Positions 39,589 to 49,409 of a stretch of DNA of 64,000 nt are shown here, one piece after another. The stretch is from Phenylobacterium sp. (GTDB taxonomy: Bacteria; Pseudomonadota; Alphaproteobacteria; Caulobacterales; Caulobacteraceae). Where the stretch lies: positions 62,001 through 126,000 of the forward strand of contig NZ_JAUSCJ010000018.1 in assembly GCF_030651185.1 (NCBI RefSeq), in the 5' to 3' direction. The translations under genes and the position numbers were made by a program. The notes beneath the pieces were generated by a model. It did no database searches and was not told the origin of the DNA. It saw only the letters and a list, made by a program, of their open reading frames with translations. Position 1 is the first letter of the stretch. Each line of letters begins with the position of its first letter.

Positions 39589-41438
39589 CAGGCGGCCCGC
39601 CGGCGGACATGGGCCAGCAGGGCGGTGAGCGCTCCGGGGGTCACGCCCTCGATCCGCGCGGCCTGGCCCAATGTCAGGGGCCGGATGGCGGTGAGCTTGT
39701 CGCGGACCTCGTTGGACAGCCCGCCGACCCTGGAATAGTCCAGCTCGGCCGGCAGCCGCAGGTTTTCGTCGCGGCGGAAGGCGGCGACGTCAGCCTCCTG
39801 GCGGCCCAGATAGCCGGAATAGGCGGCGTCGATCTCCACCTGCTCGCGCACCTGGGGGTCCCAGGCGGCGATCTCGGGCCAGATGGTCGTCAGGTCCTCG
39901 AAGGAGATCGTGGGGTAGGCCAGCAGCTGGGTCAGGTCGCGACGCTGGCCGTCGGCCTTCACCGGCAGGCCCGCCTTGGCGGCCTTGTCGGGGGTCAGGG
40001 TCAGCTCGGCGGCGCGGCCGCGGGCGGCGGCCAGGGCGGCGGACTTTGAATTGAAAGCCGTTTCACGTGAAACACCAACGCAACCTAGGGCCATGCCCTT
40101 TGCCGTCAGCCGCTGGTCGGCGTTGTCGGAGCGCAGGGTCAGGCGGAACTCGGCGCGGCTGGTGAACATCCGATAGGGCTCGGTGACGCCCCGGGTCACC
40201 AGGTCGTCGATCATCACCCCGATATAGGCCTCGTCGCGGCCGAAGATGGCGGGCTCGGCGCCCGAGGCGGCGCGGGCGGCGTTCAGCCCGGCCACCAGGC
40301 CTTGGGCCGCGGCCTCCTCATAGCCCGTGGTGCCGTTGATCTGGCCGGCCAGGTAAAGCCCCGGCAGGCGCTTGACCTCCAGGGTCGCCGACAGTTCGCG
40401 CGGATCGACATAGTCGTACTCGATCGCATAGCCGTGGCGGCGGACCTGGACGTTTTCCAGCCCGACGATCGTGCGCAGGAACAGGTCCTGAGTGTCCGGC
40501 GACACCGAGGTGGAGATGCCGTTGGGATAGACGGTGTCGTCGTCCAGGCCCTCGGGCTCCAGGAAGATCTGATGGGCGGTCTTGTCGGCGAAGCGGACCA
40601 CCTTGTCCTCGATGGAGGGGCAGTAGCGGGGGCCGCGGCCGTTGATCCGCCCGCCATAGACCGCCGACTCGCTCAGTCGCTCGGCGATGATCTGGTGGGT
40701 CTGGGCATTGGTGTAGGTGACCCCGCAGGCGATCTGCGGCGTGGTGATCTTGTCGGTCAGGAACGAGAAGGGGGAGGCGACCTCGTCGGCGCCCTGCATC
40801 TCCAGCCTGTCCCAGGCGATGGTGGAGGCCACCAGCCGCGCCGGGGTGCCGGTCTTGAGGCGCCCCATGTCGAGGCCCAGCGCGTAGAGCCGGTCCGACA
40901 GCCCGATGGCCGGCGCCTCGCCGACCCGGCCGGCAGGAATGCGCTGTTCGCCCTGGTGGATCACGCCCTTCAGGAAGGTGCCGGTGGTCAGGACCACACG
41001 GCCGGCGGAATAGATTTCACCGCTTGCGCCGACGACGCCGGTCACTTGGCCGTCCACTACCAGCAGGTCCTCGACGGCCTCGGCCTTGACGGTGAGGTTC
41101 GGCGTGGCGGCCATCTCGGCCTGCATGGCCTCGCGATAGAGCCGGCGGTCGATCTGGGCCCGGGGGCCACGCACTGCGGCGCCCTTGGAGCGGTTCAGCA
41201 GCCGGAACTGGATGCCGGCCACGTCGGCCAGCCGACCCATCACCCCATCCAGGGCGTCGATCTCGCGCACCAAGTGGCCCTTGCCCAGGCCGCCGATGGC
41301 CGGATTGCAGGACATTTCGCCGATGGTCTCAAGCTTGTGAGTCAGCAGCAGGGTCCGGGCGCCGAACCGCGCAGACGCCGCCGCGGCCTCACAGCCCGCA
41401 TGGCCGCCGCCGATGATGATCACGTCCCAGGAGGTCAC
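39588..41438 (-). CDS. mnmG: tRNA uridine-5-carboxymethylaminomethyl enzyme MnmG (GidA)
   Basis: FAD protein of 616 residues that with MnmE modifies wobble U34. FAD loop [12 protein letters not shown] is at residues 8-20; [21 protein letters not shown] and [13 protein letters not shown] are family blocks. I use the GTG at 41438, which has GGAG seven bases upstream; another GTG at 41462 adds eight residues. A parS-like palindrome lies inside the coding region at 40060. It heads the mnmG-rsmG-parA-parB operon. Confidence 0.96.
   Translation of the reverse strand: MTSWDVIIIGGGHAGCEAAAASARFGARTLLLTHKLETIGEMSCNPAIGGLGKGHLVREIDALDGVMGRLADVAGIQFRLLNRSKGAAVRGPRAQIDRRLYREAMQAEMAATPNLTVKAEAVEDLLVVDGQVTGVVGASGEIYSAGRVVLTTGTFLKGVIHQGEQRIPAGRVGEAPAIGLSDRLYALGLDMGRLKTGTPARLVASTIAWDRLEMQGADEVASPFSFLTDKITTPQIACGVTYTNAQTHQIIAERLSESAVYGGRINGRGPRYCPSIEDKVVRFADKTAHQIFLEPEGLDDDTVYPNGISTSVSPDTQDLFLRTIVGLENVQVRRHGYAIEYDYVDPRELSATLEVKRLPGLYLAGQINGTTGYEEAAAQGLVAGLNAARAASGAEPAIFGRDEAYIGVMIDDLVTRGVTEPYRMFTSRAEFRLTLRSDNADQRLTAKGMALGCVGVSRETAFNSKSAALAAARGRAAELTLTPDKAAKAGLPVKADGQRRDLTQLLAYPTISFEDLTTIWPEIAAWDPQVREQVEIDAAYSGYLGRQEADVAAFRRDENLRLPAELDYSRVGGLSNEVRDKLTAIRPLTLGQAARIEGVTPGALTALLAHVRRRAA
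40060..40073. other. parS site 1 (within mnmG)
   Basis: GTTTCACGTGAAAC is a perfect 14-bp palindrome and matches the core of the bacterial parS consensus TGTTTCACGTGAAACA. It is about 1.9 kb from parB and inside mnmG, where the sequence must also serve as codons. Confidence 0.9.
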
Positions 41439-41498
41439 GCGCAGGCTCCGCTTCCACCCCACATGGGCGGGGGGTTCCTATAGCGGAAGGCCGGGGGG

Positions 41499-41512
41499 GT
41501 TTCACGTGAAAG
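41499..41512. other. parS-like site 2 (upstream of mnmG)
   Basis: GTTTCACGTGAAAG, one mismatch at the last position of the 14-bp core; the inner 12 bp TTTCACGTGAAA is a perfect palindrome. It lies 61 bp upstream of the mnmG GTG, beside repeat family A copy 2. Confidence 0.85.
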
Positions 41513-41526
41513 AGTCTTACTGGGAA

Positions 41527-41700
41527 GGGGGAGAGGCCCCAGCCCCTTCGGTCACGGGCATATTGCGCGCGCCACCTCCCCCGATATGCCTGCGGCCTGG
41601 GGGAGGAATTAGAAGCGCCAGTTCCTCCCCCAAGCGCGGAGCGCGAGTCGGGGGAGGTGGATCCGAGCGCAGCGAGGAGACGGAGGGGGCTAGGACCTCG
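41527..41700. repeat. Dispersed palindromic repeat, family A (copy 2)
   Basis: Elements CCACCTCCCCCGA, CTGGGGGAGGAATT, TTCCTCCCCCAAGCGCGGAGCGCG, GGGGGAGGTGGATC and GACGGAGGGGGCTAG occur in the same order and inversions as copies at 45147 and 63636. The copy fills the gap between mnmE and mnmG, with a parS site on either side. Confidence 0.75.
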
Positions 41701-41706
41701 CCGCCT

Positions 41707-41720
41707 GTTCCACGTGAAAC
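41707..41720. other. parS-like site 3 (at mnmE 3' end)
   Basis: GTTCCACGTGAAAC, one mismatch in the left half from GTTTCACGTGAAAC, within TGTTCCACGTGAAACA. It is 4 bp beyond the mnmE stop. Confidence 0.85.
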
Positions 41721-41723
41721 ACC

Positions 41724-43058
41724 TTATTTTCCAATGCAGAAGGTGGCGAACACGCGGTCCAGCACGTCCTCGGGGTCGATGCGCCCTGTGATGCGGTCCA
41801 GGGCGCGGCCGGCCAGGCGCACATCCTCGGCGGCCAGTTCGGGGGCGCCGTCCACGGCCAGGGCGTGCTCCAGTCGCACCAGGGCCTCGGCGAGCAAGTC
41901 TTTGTGACGCAGGCGGGTGGCGGTGGGGAGCTCGTGGCCCGAGAGCCGTTGCAGCACCTGGTCCGTCAGGGCCGCAAGGATCGCACCCACGTGGGTGGGC
42001 TCGCGCGCGCTGATCCGGTGCATCTCCAGCTCAAGGGCGCGGGACTCCACCAAGGCGCGGCTGGTGTCGTCGCCGGGGGGCTGATCGGATTTGTTGATCA
42101 CGCAGAGATCGCCCGCGGTCAGCTCCTCCGGCGGCGGGTCGATGGCGGAGGAGGCTCCGTCCACCACCCAGATCCGCAGGTCGGCGGACGCCGCCCAGGC
42201 CCGGGCCCGGCGCACGCCCTCGGCCTCGATCTCGTCGGGAGTGTCGCGCAGGCCCGCGGTGTCGGCCAGCAGCACCTTGTAGCCGGCCAGCCGCATCGGG
42301 ACCTCGATAACGTCCCGGGTCGTCCCCGGCGTGGCCGTTACGATGGCCGCCTCCCGACCGGCCAGCGCATTCAGCAGGGTAGACTTGCCGGCGTTGGGGG
42401 CGCCCACCAGGGCGATGCGGAAGCCCTCGCGGATCCGCTCGCCGCGATCCACATCGGCCACGGCCAGGCGCAGGTCGGCGATCAGTCGCTCCAGGTGCGG
42501 CCGGGCCCGGTCGGCCACCTCGGCGGGGACCTCTTCGTCGGGAAAGTCGACGGCGGCCTCAAAATTGGCCAGGGCCTCGATGAGGTCGCCGCGCCAGCGC
42601 TGGTGGGCGCGGCCAAGCGCGCCCTCCACCTGGGCCAGGGCCTGCCGGCGTTGCGCCTCGGTCTCGGCCTCGATCAGGTCGGCGACCCCCTCGGCCTGGG
42701 CCAGGTCCAGCTTGCCGTTCTCGAAGGCGCGGCGGGTGAACTCGCCCGGCTCGGCCAGGCGGAGGCCCTGGACAGCCAGCGCCTCGAGCAGGGCGGAGAC
42801 CACGGCGGGGCCGCCGTGCACGTGAAACTCGGCGCTGTCCTCGCCGGTATAGCTGGCCGGGCCGGGGAACCACAGCACCAGGGCCTGGTCGATGGGGCCG
42901 CTGTCGGACCTCAGGGTGCGCAGGGCCGCCAGGCGGGGGCGGGGGACCTTGCCGGCCACGCCGGCCACGGCGGCGCGCGCCTGGGGCCCGGACACACGGA
43001 CGACCGCCACGGCCGCGCGGCCGGCGGCGGTGGCGGCGGCATAGATGGTGTCGGTCAT
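41724..43058 (-). CDS. mnmE: tRNA modification GTPase MnmE (TrmE)
   Basis: A 444-residue GTPase partner of MnmG. Amino-terminal folate-binding domain ([15 protein letters not shown]), central helical region, G domain with [22 protein letters not shown] and NKSD, and the carboxy-terminal FCIGK with the conserved Cys. Its ATG overlaps the DUF6489 stop by 4 bp. It is separated from mnmG by the repeat with flanking parS sites. Confidence 0.96.
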   Translation of the reverse strand: MTDTIYAAATAAGRAAVAVVRVSGPQARAAVAGVAGKVPRPRLAALRTLRSDSGPIDQALVLWFPGPASYTGEDSAEFHVHGGPAVVSALLEALAVQGLRLAEPGEFTRRAFENGKLDLAQAEGVADLIEAETEAQRRQALAQVEGALGRAHQRWRGDLIEALANFEAAVDFPDEEVPAEVADRARPHLERLIADLRLAVADVDRGERIREGFRIALVGAPNAGKSTLLNALAGREAAIVTATPGTTRDVIEVPMRLAGYKVLLADTAGLRDTPDEIEAEGVRRARAWAASADLRIWVVDGASSAIDPPPEELTAGDLCVINKSDQPPGDDTSRALVESRALELEMHRISAREPTHVGAILAALTDQVLQRLSGHELPTATRLRHKDLLAEALVRLEHALAVDGAPELAAEDVRLAGRALDRITGRIDPEDVLDRVFATFCIGK

Positions 43059-43309
43059 TTCGGGCGGTTAGCGCCGCCCATGCCCATGTCGACAGCGGTG
43101 GACATCAGCTTGCGGAACTGTTCCTGGGCGCCCACCCCGAAGGCGGTCCAGTTCTTCATCAGCTCATCGGGGGAGAGCATGTTGATGTTGCTCTCCATGC
43201 GCTTCTGCATCTCTTCCACCAGCTTGTCGTTCAAGGCGGTGACGTCGGGCAGGCCCATGAAGCTGCGGGCTTCGACGGGGGTGCAGTCGATCTCGATGGT
43301 CATCTTCAT
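43055..43309 (-). CDS. DUF6489 family small protein
   Basis: An 84-residue soluble protein, unknown function: [20 protein letters not shown], then an amphipathic helix ([21 protein letters not shown]) and a Gly/Met-rich end. I recall this family as DUF6489 beside mnmE in Caulobacterales. [19 protein letters not shown] resembles phasin-like helices, but this is weak. It is coupled to mnmE by an ATGA overlap. Confidence 0.75.
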   Translation of the reverse strand: MKMTIEIDCTPVEARSFMGLPDVTALNDKLVEEMQKRMESNINMLSPDELMKNWTAFGVGAQEQFRKLMSTAVDMGMGGANRPK

Positions 43310-43400
43310 GGCGTGGCCCTTCCTTCAAGCAATAGTTATGGCCGGTTGCGGCCACTGCGCGCTAGTAGCGAACACTTAGCAAGACAAACGGAGCTTCCGC

Positions 43401-44099
43401 ATGGCCGGCGAAACCATCACGATCACGACGCAGGACGGCGACTTCACCGCCTATGTGGCCCGCCCCTCCAAGCCCAAGGCGCCCGCCGTCGTGGTCATCC
43501 AGGAGATCTTCGGGGTCAACGCCGTCATGCGCGAGATCGCCGACGGCCTAGCCGATCAGGGCTATATCGCCATCTGTCCGGACCTGTTCTGGCGGATTGA
43601 GCCCGGCGTGGACATCACCGACAAGTCCGAAGCCGATTGGAAGAAGGCCTTCGAACTGTTCAACGCCTTCGACCCTGACGCCGGGGTGAAGGACATCGCC
43701 GCGGTGATCGATCACATCCGCGCCGATCCGGGCTGCTCGGGCAAGGTCGGCGCCGTCGGCTACTGCCTCGGCGGCCTGCTGGCCTTCCTCACCGCCACCA
43801 ACACCGATGCGGACGCCAGCGTCGGCTATTACGGGGTTGGCATCGAGAACCGGCTGGGGGAGGCCGAGAAGCTGGAGCGGCCCTTGATGCTGCACATCGC
43901 CGAGGAGGACCAGTTCGTCCCCAAGGAGGCCCAGGCGATCATCCTCCAGACCCTGAAGAACCATCAGCACGTCACCGTCCATAGCTATGCGGGCTGCGAC
44001 CACGCCTTCGCCCGCCATGGCGGCGAGCACTATGACGAGGCCGCCGCCAAGCTCGCCAACGGCCGCAGCCTGGCCTTCTTCCAGCAACATCTCGCCTAG
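43401..44099 (+). CDS. Dienelactone hydrolase family protein (cytoplasmic)
   Basis: A 232-residue alpha/beta hydrolase with family residues E35 (IQEIFGV), nucleophile C122 in GYCLGG, D170 (EEDQFVP) and H201 (CDHAFARHG). No signal peptide. Carboxymethylenebutenolidases open dienelactone rings; many homologues act on other small esters. Upstream ACGGAGC serves as a ribosome site. It is followed 72 bp later by a quinone oxidoreductase gene, a common pairing that may form an operon. Confidence 0.88.
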   Translation: MAGETITITTQDGDFTAYVARPSKPKAPAVVVIQEIFGVNAVMREIADGLADQGYIAICPDLFWRIEPGVDITDKSEADWKKAFELFNAFDPDAGVKDIAAVIDHIRADPGCSGKVGAVGYCLGGLLAFLTATNTDADASVGYYGVGIENRLGEAEKLERPLMLHIAEEDQFVPKEAQAIILQTLKNHQHVTVHSYAGCDHAFARHGGEHYDEAAAKLANGRSLAFFQQHLA

Positions 44100-44171
44100 G
44101 AAGCGGGACAGCCGAAAGTGGCCGCCGGTTTCGGCGCCCGTCCCGCGACAAAGAAAGAAAGCTCCAACGAC

Positions 44172-45143
44172 ATGCGCGCCATCCAGATCGACGCTACCGG
44201 CGGTCCCGACGTCCTGCAGCTGGTGGAGATCCCCGCCCCGGTGGCGGGGCCTGGCCAGATCCTGATCCGCAACCAGGCTATCGGGCTGAACTTCATCGAC
44301 ACCTATCACCGGTCCGGCCTCTACCCCCTGAAGCTGCCCTCGGGGTTGGGCATGGAGGGCGCCGGGATCGTCGAGGCGGTGGGGGAGGGGGTCACCCGCT
44401 TCTCCGTCGGGGATCTGGCCGCCTATGCTTCGGGACCCATCGGCGCCTATGCCGAGCTGCACGCGGTCAATGCCGAGCGGGCCGTCAAGCCGCCGGCCGG
44501 AATCGAGGCGGCGGTGGCGGCCGGCGCCCTGCTGAAGGGGATGACCGCGGAGTTCCTGCTGCGCCGCTGCTATCCGGTTCAGGCTGGCGACCACATCCTC
44601 GTTCATGCCGCCGCTGGCGGTGTGGGCTCCATTTTGGTGCAGTGGGGCAAGGCGCTGGGCGCCGTGGTGATCGCCACCGCCGGGTCTGAGGAGAAGGCGG
44701 CGCGCGCACGGTCCCTGGGGGCCGACCATGTCATCCTGTACCGCGACGCCGACGTCGCCGCCGAGGTGCGCCGCATCACCGGCGGCAAGGGCGTGCCGGT
44801 GGCCTATGACTCGGTCGGCGCCGCCACCTTCGAGGGGACGCTCGCCAGCCTGGCCAAGCGCGGCCTGTTCGTCAGCTTCGGCAATGCGTCCGGCCCGCCG
44901 CCGCCCCTGGCGCCCGCCCGCCTGATGCTGGCCGGCTCGGTCTTCCTCACCCGGCCCACCATGGGCGACTACCTGCTCACCACTGCCGAGCTGGACGCGA
45001 GCGCCGCGGCGCTGTTCGCGGTCATCAGGTCCGGTCAGGTGAAGATCGACATCGGCCAGACGTTTAAGCTGGAGGACGCCCGCAAGGCGCACGAGGCGAT
45101 GGAGGCTCGCAACACGGTCGGGGCGAGTTTGCTGATTCCGTGA
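44172..45143 (+). CDS. qor: NADPH:quinone oxidoreductase (zinc-free MDR family)
   Basis: A 323-residue medium-chain reductase. MRAIQIDATGGPDVLQLVEIP starts the catalytic domain; NAIGLNFID-type NQAIGLNFIDTYHRSGLYP is the quinone-oxidoreductase signature. The cofactor loop is VHAAAGGVGSILVQWGKALGA. Zinc-ligand cysteines of alcohol dehydrogenases are absent. The ATG at 44172 begins the conserved domain; the frame is open 18 codons earlier. Confidence 0.92.
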   Translation: MRAIQIDATGGPDVLQLVEIPAPVAGPGQILIRNQAIGLNFIDTYHRSGLYPLKLPSGLGMEGAGIVEAVGEGVTRFSVGDLAAYASGPIGAYAELHAVNAERAVKPPAGIEAAVAAGALLKGMTAEFLLRRCYPVQAGDHILVHAAAGGVGSILVQWGKALGAVVIATAGSEEKAARARSLGADHVILYRDADVAAEVRRITGGKGVPVAYDSVGAATFEGTLASLAKRGLFVSFGNASGPPPPLAPARLMLAGSVFLTRPTMGDYLLTTAELDASAAALFAVIRSGQVKIDIGQTFKLEDARKAHEAMEARNTVGASLLIP

Positions 45144-45146
45144 GGC

Positions 45147-45318
45147 CGTGGGGGCGGAGAGGTCCGAGCCCCCTCCGTCACGCATCTGCGGTGCGCGCCA
45201 CCTCCCCCGAAACGGCCTGCGGCCTGGGGGAGGAATTCCCCAGTTCCTCCCCCAGCGCGAAGCGCGGTTCGGGGGAGGTGGATCGGCGAAGCCGAGACGG
45301 AGGGGGCTCGGCCCTCTC
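45147..45318. repeat. Dispersed palindromic repeat, family A (copy 3)
   Basis: CCGAGCCCCCTCCGTC at one end is matched by GACGGAGGGGGCTCGG at the other, with inner CCACCTCCCCCGAA/TTCGGGGGAGGTGG and GGGGGAGGAATTCC. It fills the gap between the convergent qor and methyltransferase genes. Confidence 0.8.
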
Positions 45319-45320
45319 CG

Positions 45321-46106
45321 TCAGACCTCCCGCTTCCAGCCCCAGGCCTGGGTGACCCGTGGTAGGCTCATGAACACCGACGGATCATCCCGCGCCTTCA
45401 CCAGGTCGGAAATGTAGTCCACCAGGGTTTCACGTGAAACACCCATGGATTCAACGGCTTCGGAGATTCCGGCCAAGGTCAGGGCCGCCATGGCCTTGGC
45501 GGGGCCGGTCAAGCCCGCCGGCTGCACGACCCGGGCCTCGATGCCGATGAAGCCGGCGCGGCCGAGGATGGCCGGCAGCTTGGGGCCAATCTCGGCGTCG
45601 GCGCCGCGCTTGTGGGCGCAGGCCACATACCACTGCACGAAGTGGCGGAAACTGGTCCGGGTGGGCTCGCAGAGGTGGGCGGAGAATTCCACGTCCTCCA
45701 CCACCAGCAGACCGTCGGGGACCAGGGCGGCCTCGAACACCGCCACGGCGTCAGCCGGGTCGGTCAGGTGGGAGAGCAGGAAGCGGGCATAGATGACGTC
45801 GAAGGGGCCGAGCTCTTTGGCGCGCTGATAGCCGCCCACGTGGAACGTGGCGTTGACCGGCGCGTCCTGGCTGGCCATGGAGACCTTGATGTCGTCGAGA
45901 TCGAGGCCGATGACCTGGCCCGAGGTGCGCCGCGCCAGGTCCCGGGTCACATCGCCGGCGCCGCAGCCGACGTCGAGAATGCGGGCGGCCTGCGGGATGC
46001 CCACCCGATCGAGCAGGCTCCCCGTCGCCTCGGCCATGGCCTCGGAAAGCACCGAGAGCCTCGCGGCCCCGGCCGTTCCGCCGGCGATGATGTAGCTCTC
46101 GCCCAC
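45321..46106 (-). CDS. SAM-dependent methyltransferase, class I
   Basis: A 261-residue Rossmann methyltransferase. Motif I ILDVGCGAGD is at residues 43-52; motif II acid is in VIGLDLDD, and FDVIYARFLLSHL is motif post-I/IV. The substrate is not evident. It lies 37 bp downstream of rho on the same strand. A perfect parS palindrome occupies codons near residue 222. Confidence 0.85.
   Translation of the reverse strand: MGESYIIAGGTAGAARLSVLSEAMAEATGSLLDRVGIPQAARILDVGCGAGDVTRDLARRTSGQVIGLDLDDIKVSMASQDAPVNATFHVGGYQRAKELGPFDVIYARFLLSHLTDPADAVAVFEAALVPDGLLVVEDVEFSAHLCEPTRTSFRHFVQWYVACAHKRGADAEIGPKLPAILGRAGFIGIEARVVQPAGLTGPAKAMAALTLAGISEAVESMGVSRETLVDYISDLVKARDDPSVFMSLPRVTQAWGWKREV
45427..45440. other. 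parS site 4 (within methyltransferase gene)
   Basis: GTTTCACGTGAAAC, a perfect 14-bp palindrome identical to site 1, in GGGTTTCACGTGAAACACC. It is the parS site closest to the origin, 5.0 kb from it. Confidence 0.9.
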
Positions 46107-46143
46107 AGCACCGCCTCCTTCTTCGTCGCGCGGATGCGCTGGA

Positions 46144-47553
46144 TCAGGTGTTCATCGACTGGAAGAACTCGTCGTTGTTCTTGTTCTGGCGCAGCTTGTC
46201 CAACAGGAACTCGATGGCGTCCTGGGCCCCCATGGGGTTGAGGATGCGGCGCAGGACGTAGGTCTTCTGCAGCTGGTCCTTCGGGGTGATCAGCTCTTCC
46301 TTGCGGGTGCCGGACTTCAGCACGTCGATGGCCGGGAAGATACGCTTGTCGGCGACCTTGCGGTCCAGGATGATTTCCGAGTTACCGGTGCCCTTGAACT
46401 CTTCGAAGATGACTTCGTCCATCCGGCTGCCCGTATCGATCAGGGCCGTGGAGATGATGGTCAGCGAGCCGCCTTCCTCGATGTTCCGCGCCGCGCCGAA
46501 GAAGCGCTTGGGGCGCTGCAGGGCGTTGGCGTCCACACCGCCGGTCAGCACCTTGCCGGAGGATGGCACCACGGTGTTGTAGGCGCGGCCCAGGCGGGTG
46601 ACCGAGTCCAGCAGGATGATGACGTCGCGCTTGTGCTCCACCAGGCGCTTGGCCTTCTCGATCACCATCTCGGCGACCTGGACGTGGCGGGTGGCGGGTT
46701 CGTCGAAGGTCGAGGAGATCACCTCACCCACCACGGTGCGCTGCATGTCGGTGACTTCTTCGGGCCGCTCATCGATCAGCAGCACGATCAGGTAGCACTC
46801 GGGGTGGTTCACCGCGATCGACTTGGCGATGTTCTGCAGCATGACCGTCTTACCCACCCGCGGCGGGGCGACGATCAGGCAGCGCTGGCCCTTGCCGAGC
46901 GGGGCGACGATATCGATCAGCCGGCCTGAGCGGTCCTTCAGGGTGGGGTCCTCGATCTCCATCTTCAGCCGCTCGTCGGGATAGAGCGGGGTCAGGTTGT
47001 CGAACAGCACCTTGTGGCGGACGTTCTCGGGGTTCTCGAAGTTGGTGAGATCCACCTTGATGAGGGCGAAGTAGCGCTCGCCCTCGCGGGGGGCGCGGAT
47101 GGCGCCGTCGACGGTGTCGCCGGTGCGCAGGCCGAACTTCCGGATCTGCGAGGGGCTGACATAGATGTCGTCGGGGCCGGGAAGGTAGTTGGCCTCGGGG
47201 CTGCGCAGGAAGCCGAAGCCGTCGGACACCACTTCCAGGGTGCCGGAGCCGGAGATCTCGATGCCTTCCTCGGCCAGGGTCTTGAGGATCGCGAACATCA
47301 TGTCCTGCTTGCGCATGGAGTTGGCGTTCTCGATCTCCAGCTTCTCGGCGAAGGCCAGCAGGTCGACGGGCGACTTGTCCTTCAGCTCCTGGAGGGACAT
47401 CCGGGTGATGCCCAGGGCGGCGATGGCCGCGGAGAGTTCGTTGTCGTCATCGTCGTCGCCGGCTTCCTGCGGGGCTTCGACCTGGGCGTCCATAGCCTGG
47501 TCGAGGGCGGAGTCTTCGGCGTCGAGGGTGTCGGAGATGTTGTCTTCGGACAT
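46144..47553 (-). CDS. rho: Transcription termination factor Rho
   Basis: Hexameric RNA helicase of 469 residues. An acidic amino-terminal extension (residues 1-45) precedes the Rho N domain and cold-shock-like RNA-binding fold ([25 protein letters not shown]). Walker A APPRVGKT, Walker [17 protein letters not shown] and the Q/R loops follow. A 366-bp leader separates it from hemJ. Confidence 0.97.
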   Translation of the reverse strand: MSEDNISDTLDAEDSALDQAMDAQVEAPQEAGDDDDDNELSAAIAALGITRMSLQELKDKSPVDLLAFAEKLEIENANSMRKQDMMFAILKTLAEEGIEISGSGTLEVVSDGFGFLRSPEANYLPGPDDIYVSPSQIRKFGLRTGDTVDGAIRAPREGERYFALIKVDLTNFENPENVRHKVLFDNLTPLYPDERLKMEIEDPTLKDRSGRLIDIVAPLGKGQRCLIVAPPRVGKTVMLQNIAKSIAVNHPECYLIVLLIDERPEEVTDMQRTVVGEVISSTFDEPATRHVQVAEMVIEKAKRLVEHKRDVIILLDSVTRLGRAYNTVVPSSGKVLTGGVDANALQRPKRFFGAARNIEEGGSLTIISTALIDTGSRMDEVIFEEFKGTGNSEIILDRKVADKRIFPAIDVLKSGTRKEELITPKDQLQKTYVLRRILNPMGAQDAIEFLLDKLRQNKNNDEFFQSMNT

Positions 47554-47919
47554 GGGGTATCGCCTTGATACGGCTCGGCGCGCCTTCGGACGGTGGGTCC
47601 TCGGGCGTCGAGCAAACTTGAAACGTCTAGGGCGGGCCTCAAGGACTCGCCGGGGTGTTCAGGGGCCGGGACGCCGCAGCTCTGGATCTTGGGGAGCGCG
47701 CGTCGCCGGAGGTAGGGCGGGGCATGACTTCGCGTTGCGCGACGCCATGTGGGGTCAGCGGAACCACATCGCGCGGTTCGGGTCAAGGATTGTGCTTTTT
47801 CACCGTCATCCCGGCCAAGGCCCGTGAGGGCCGCAGAGCCGGGACCCAGTGGCCGGTTCAGTGCGGTCGCCCCTGGGTCCCGGGTCTCCGCTACGCTCCG
47901 CCCGGGATGACGGTCTGGA
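47554..47919. repeat. rho upstream gap with family C palindrome
   Basis: The 366-bp gap contains no recognisable gene. At its hemJ end, CCGTCATCCCGG (47803-47814) and CCGGGATGACGG (47902-47913) are perfect 12-bp arms of an element also present at 54711-54806; inner parts GCCGGGACCCAG and CTGGGTCCCGG also pair. In the 47554-47800 part I see nothing definite; a rho promoter or leader would be here. Confidence 0.7.
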
Positions 47920-48372
47920 TCAGCTGCCGAATTCCGTCGTCACCGCGATGACCATGATGATGGCGGCGATGAAGGGCAGTTCGTTGGTCATCTTCCAGAA
48001 GCGGGCGGTGCGGGTGTTGGTCCCGGCCACGTACTTCTTGCGGGCGGCGCCCAGGAAATGGTGCCAGCCGGTCAGGAAGACAATCCCCGCCAGCTTGGTG
48101 ATCATCCAGGGCTGGTGCAGGTACTCCCAGCCGCCGCGGATCACCGTGGCGTTCACATAGATCAGGGCCAGGCCGAACACCCAGGTCGCCACCATCGCCG
48201 GACCCATGATGATCCGGTAGAGCTTGAGCTCCATGGTCTGGAAGAGCTTGTCCATCTCCCCGCCAGGCACGGCGTCGGCGTGGTAGGCGAACAGCCGGGG
48301 CAGGTACATGATCCCGGCCATCCAGGCGATCATCGAGATGATGTGCAGGGCGCGCAGCAGGTTGTAGTCCAC
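47920..48372 (-). CDS. hemJ: Protoporphyrinogen IX oxidase HemJ
   Basis: A 150-residue four-helix membrane protein that oxidises protoporphyrinogen in haem synthesis. Conserved His in LRALHIISMIAWMAGIMYLPRLF, and a second block WMITKLAGIVFLTGWHHFL. GTG at 48372 has AAGGAG seven bases upstream. It follows hemH by 2 bp, in a hemE-hemH-hemJ operon. Confidence 0.93.
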   Translation of the reverse strand: MDYNLLRALHIISMIAWMAGIMYLPRLFAYHADAVPGGEMDKLFQTMELKLYRIIMGPAMVATWVFGLALIYVNATVIRGGWEYLHQPWMITKLAGIVFLTGWHHFLGAARKKYVAGTNTRTARFWKMTNELPFIAAIIMVIAVTTEFGS

Positions 48373-48374
48373 GC

Positions 48375-49409
48375 TCAAGCTCCTTTGGTGCTGCGGCCGC
48401 ATTTGCCATAGCCGGACGGGCAAAGCCATGCCCCCTCCGGCGCCGCGCCGCTGTCGCGGGCCAGCGAACTGATGACCGTGGCGGCCAAGGTGTCGATGAA
48501 GCCCTGCTCGACCCCCAGAGCCGGGGCCCGCAGATAGGGGGCGACCCCCTGCTGCACCGCCAACTCGGCATATTCGTGGTCCAGCTCCACCAGGGTCTCG
48601 ATGTGCTCGGAGACGAAGGCGATGGGGGTGATCAGCAGGCCGACCCCCTGTTCGCCGGCCACGTGGATCTCATCGACCGTCGAGGGGCCGATCCACTTCA
48701 TCGGGCCGACCCGGCTCTGGTAGCAGACGCGCCAGTCGGTGAGCTCAGGCACCAGGGCGGCCACCGCCGCCGCCGTGGCCTCGATCTGGGCCTGGTAGGG
48801 GTCGCCGCCGGAGATCACCTTTTCCGGCAGGCCATGGGCGGAGAACAGCAGCCGGACCTTGGCCGGCCGGCCGGCGGCGATCCAGGTCTCGCGGATCTTC
48901 TCGGCGTGGGCCGCGATCAAGCCCTGGGCGGTGGGATAGCAGCAGACGGTGCGGGTGCGGCCTGGGCCCTTATAGGCCTTGGCCCAGTCGGCCAGGGACG
49001 AGGCGGTGGTGGTGGTCGAGAACTGCGGATAGAGCGGCAGCAGGACGATCTCGTCGGGGGCGAAGGCCGCCACCTCCTGGGCCGTCTGGTCGGCGAAGGG
49101 CTTCCAGTAGCGCATGGCGATGAAGGACTTCACCGTCAGGTCCGGCCGTGCGCTCGCCAGGGCCGCGTCGAGGGCGTCGGCCTGGGCCCGGGTTTCCGGC
49201 AGCAGGGGCGAGGCGCCGCCCATGATGTTGTAGTTGGCCTGGGCCGAGGCCTCGCGCCGGGAGGAGATCAGGGCGGCGAGCGGATAGCGCAGCAGGGCCG
49301 GGACGCTGATGATCGCCGGGTCCTTGAACAGGTTGTAGAGGAACGGCCGCACGGCCTCGGGCCCGTCCGGGCCCCCGAGATTGAAGAGGACGACCGCGAC
49401 GCGGCTCAC
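48375..49409 (-). CDS. hemH: Ferrochelatase
   Basis: A 344-residue enzyme inserting iron into protoporphyrin IX. Motifs: VVLFNLGGPDGPEAVRPFL at the start, FSAHGLPEKVI with the metal-site His, and VGPMKWIGPSTVDEI. Start is a GTG at 49409 overlapping the hemE stop as GTGA. The carboxy end carries cysteines (ENSAWLCPSGYGKCG-like, in AWLCPSGYGKCG) that in some bacteria hold an iron-sulfur cluster; here this is speculative. Confidence 0.96.
   Translation of the reverse strand: MSRVAVVLFNLGGPDGPEAVRPFLYNLFKDPAIISVPALLRYPLAALISSRREASAQANYNIMGGASPLLPETRAQADALDAALASARPDLTVKSFIAMRYWKPFADQTAQEVAAFAPDEIVLLPLYPQFSTTTTASSLADWAKAYKGPGRTRTVCCYPTAQGLIAAHAEKIRETWIAAGRPAKVRLLFSAHGLPEKVISGGDPYQAQIEATAAAVAALVPELTDWRVCYQSRVGPMKWIGPSTVDEIHVAGEQGVGLLITPIAFVSEHIETLVELDHEYAELAVQQGVAPYLRAPALGVEQGFIDTLAATVISSLARDSGAAPEGAWLCPSGYGKCGRSTKGA

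Noticed and set aside
41986..41999. CCCACGTGGG palindrome in mnmE as a parS site
   Set aside because: Shares only the CACGTG core with parS; the flanking TTT/AAA needed for ParB are absent.
42815..42828. Fifth parS-like site in mnmE (CACGTGAAAC half)
   Set aside because: Three mismatches to the 14-bp core in the left half; only the CACGTGAAAC half is kept, and this is expected by chance in coding DNA.
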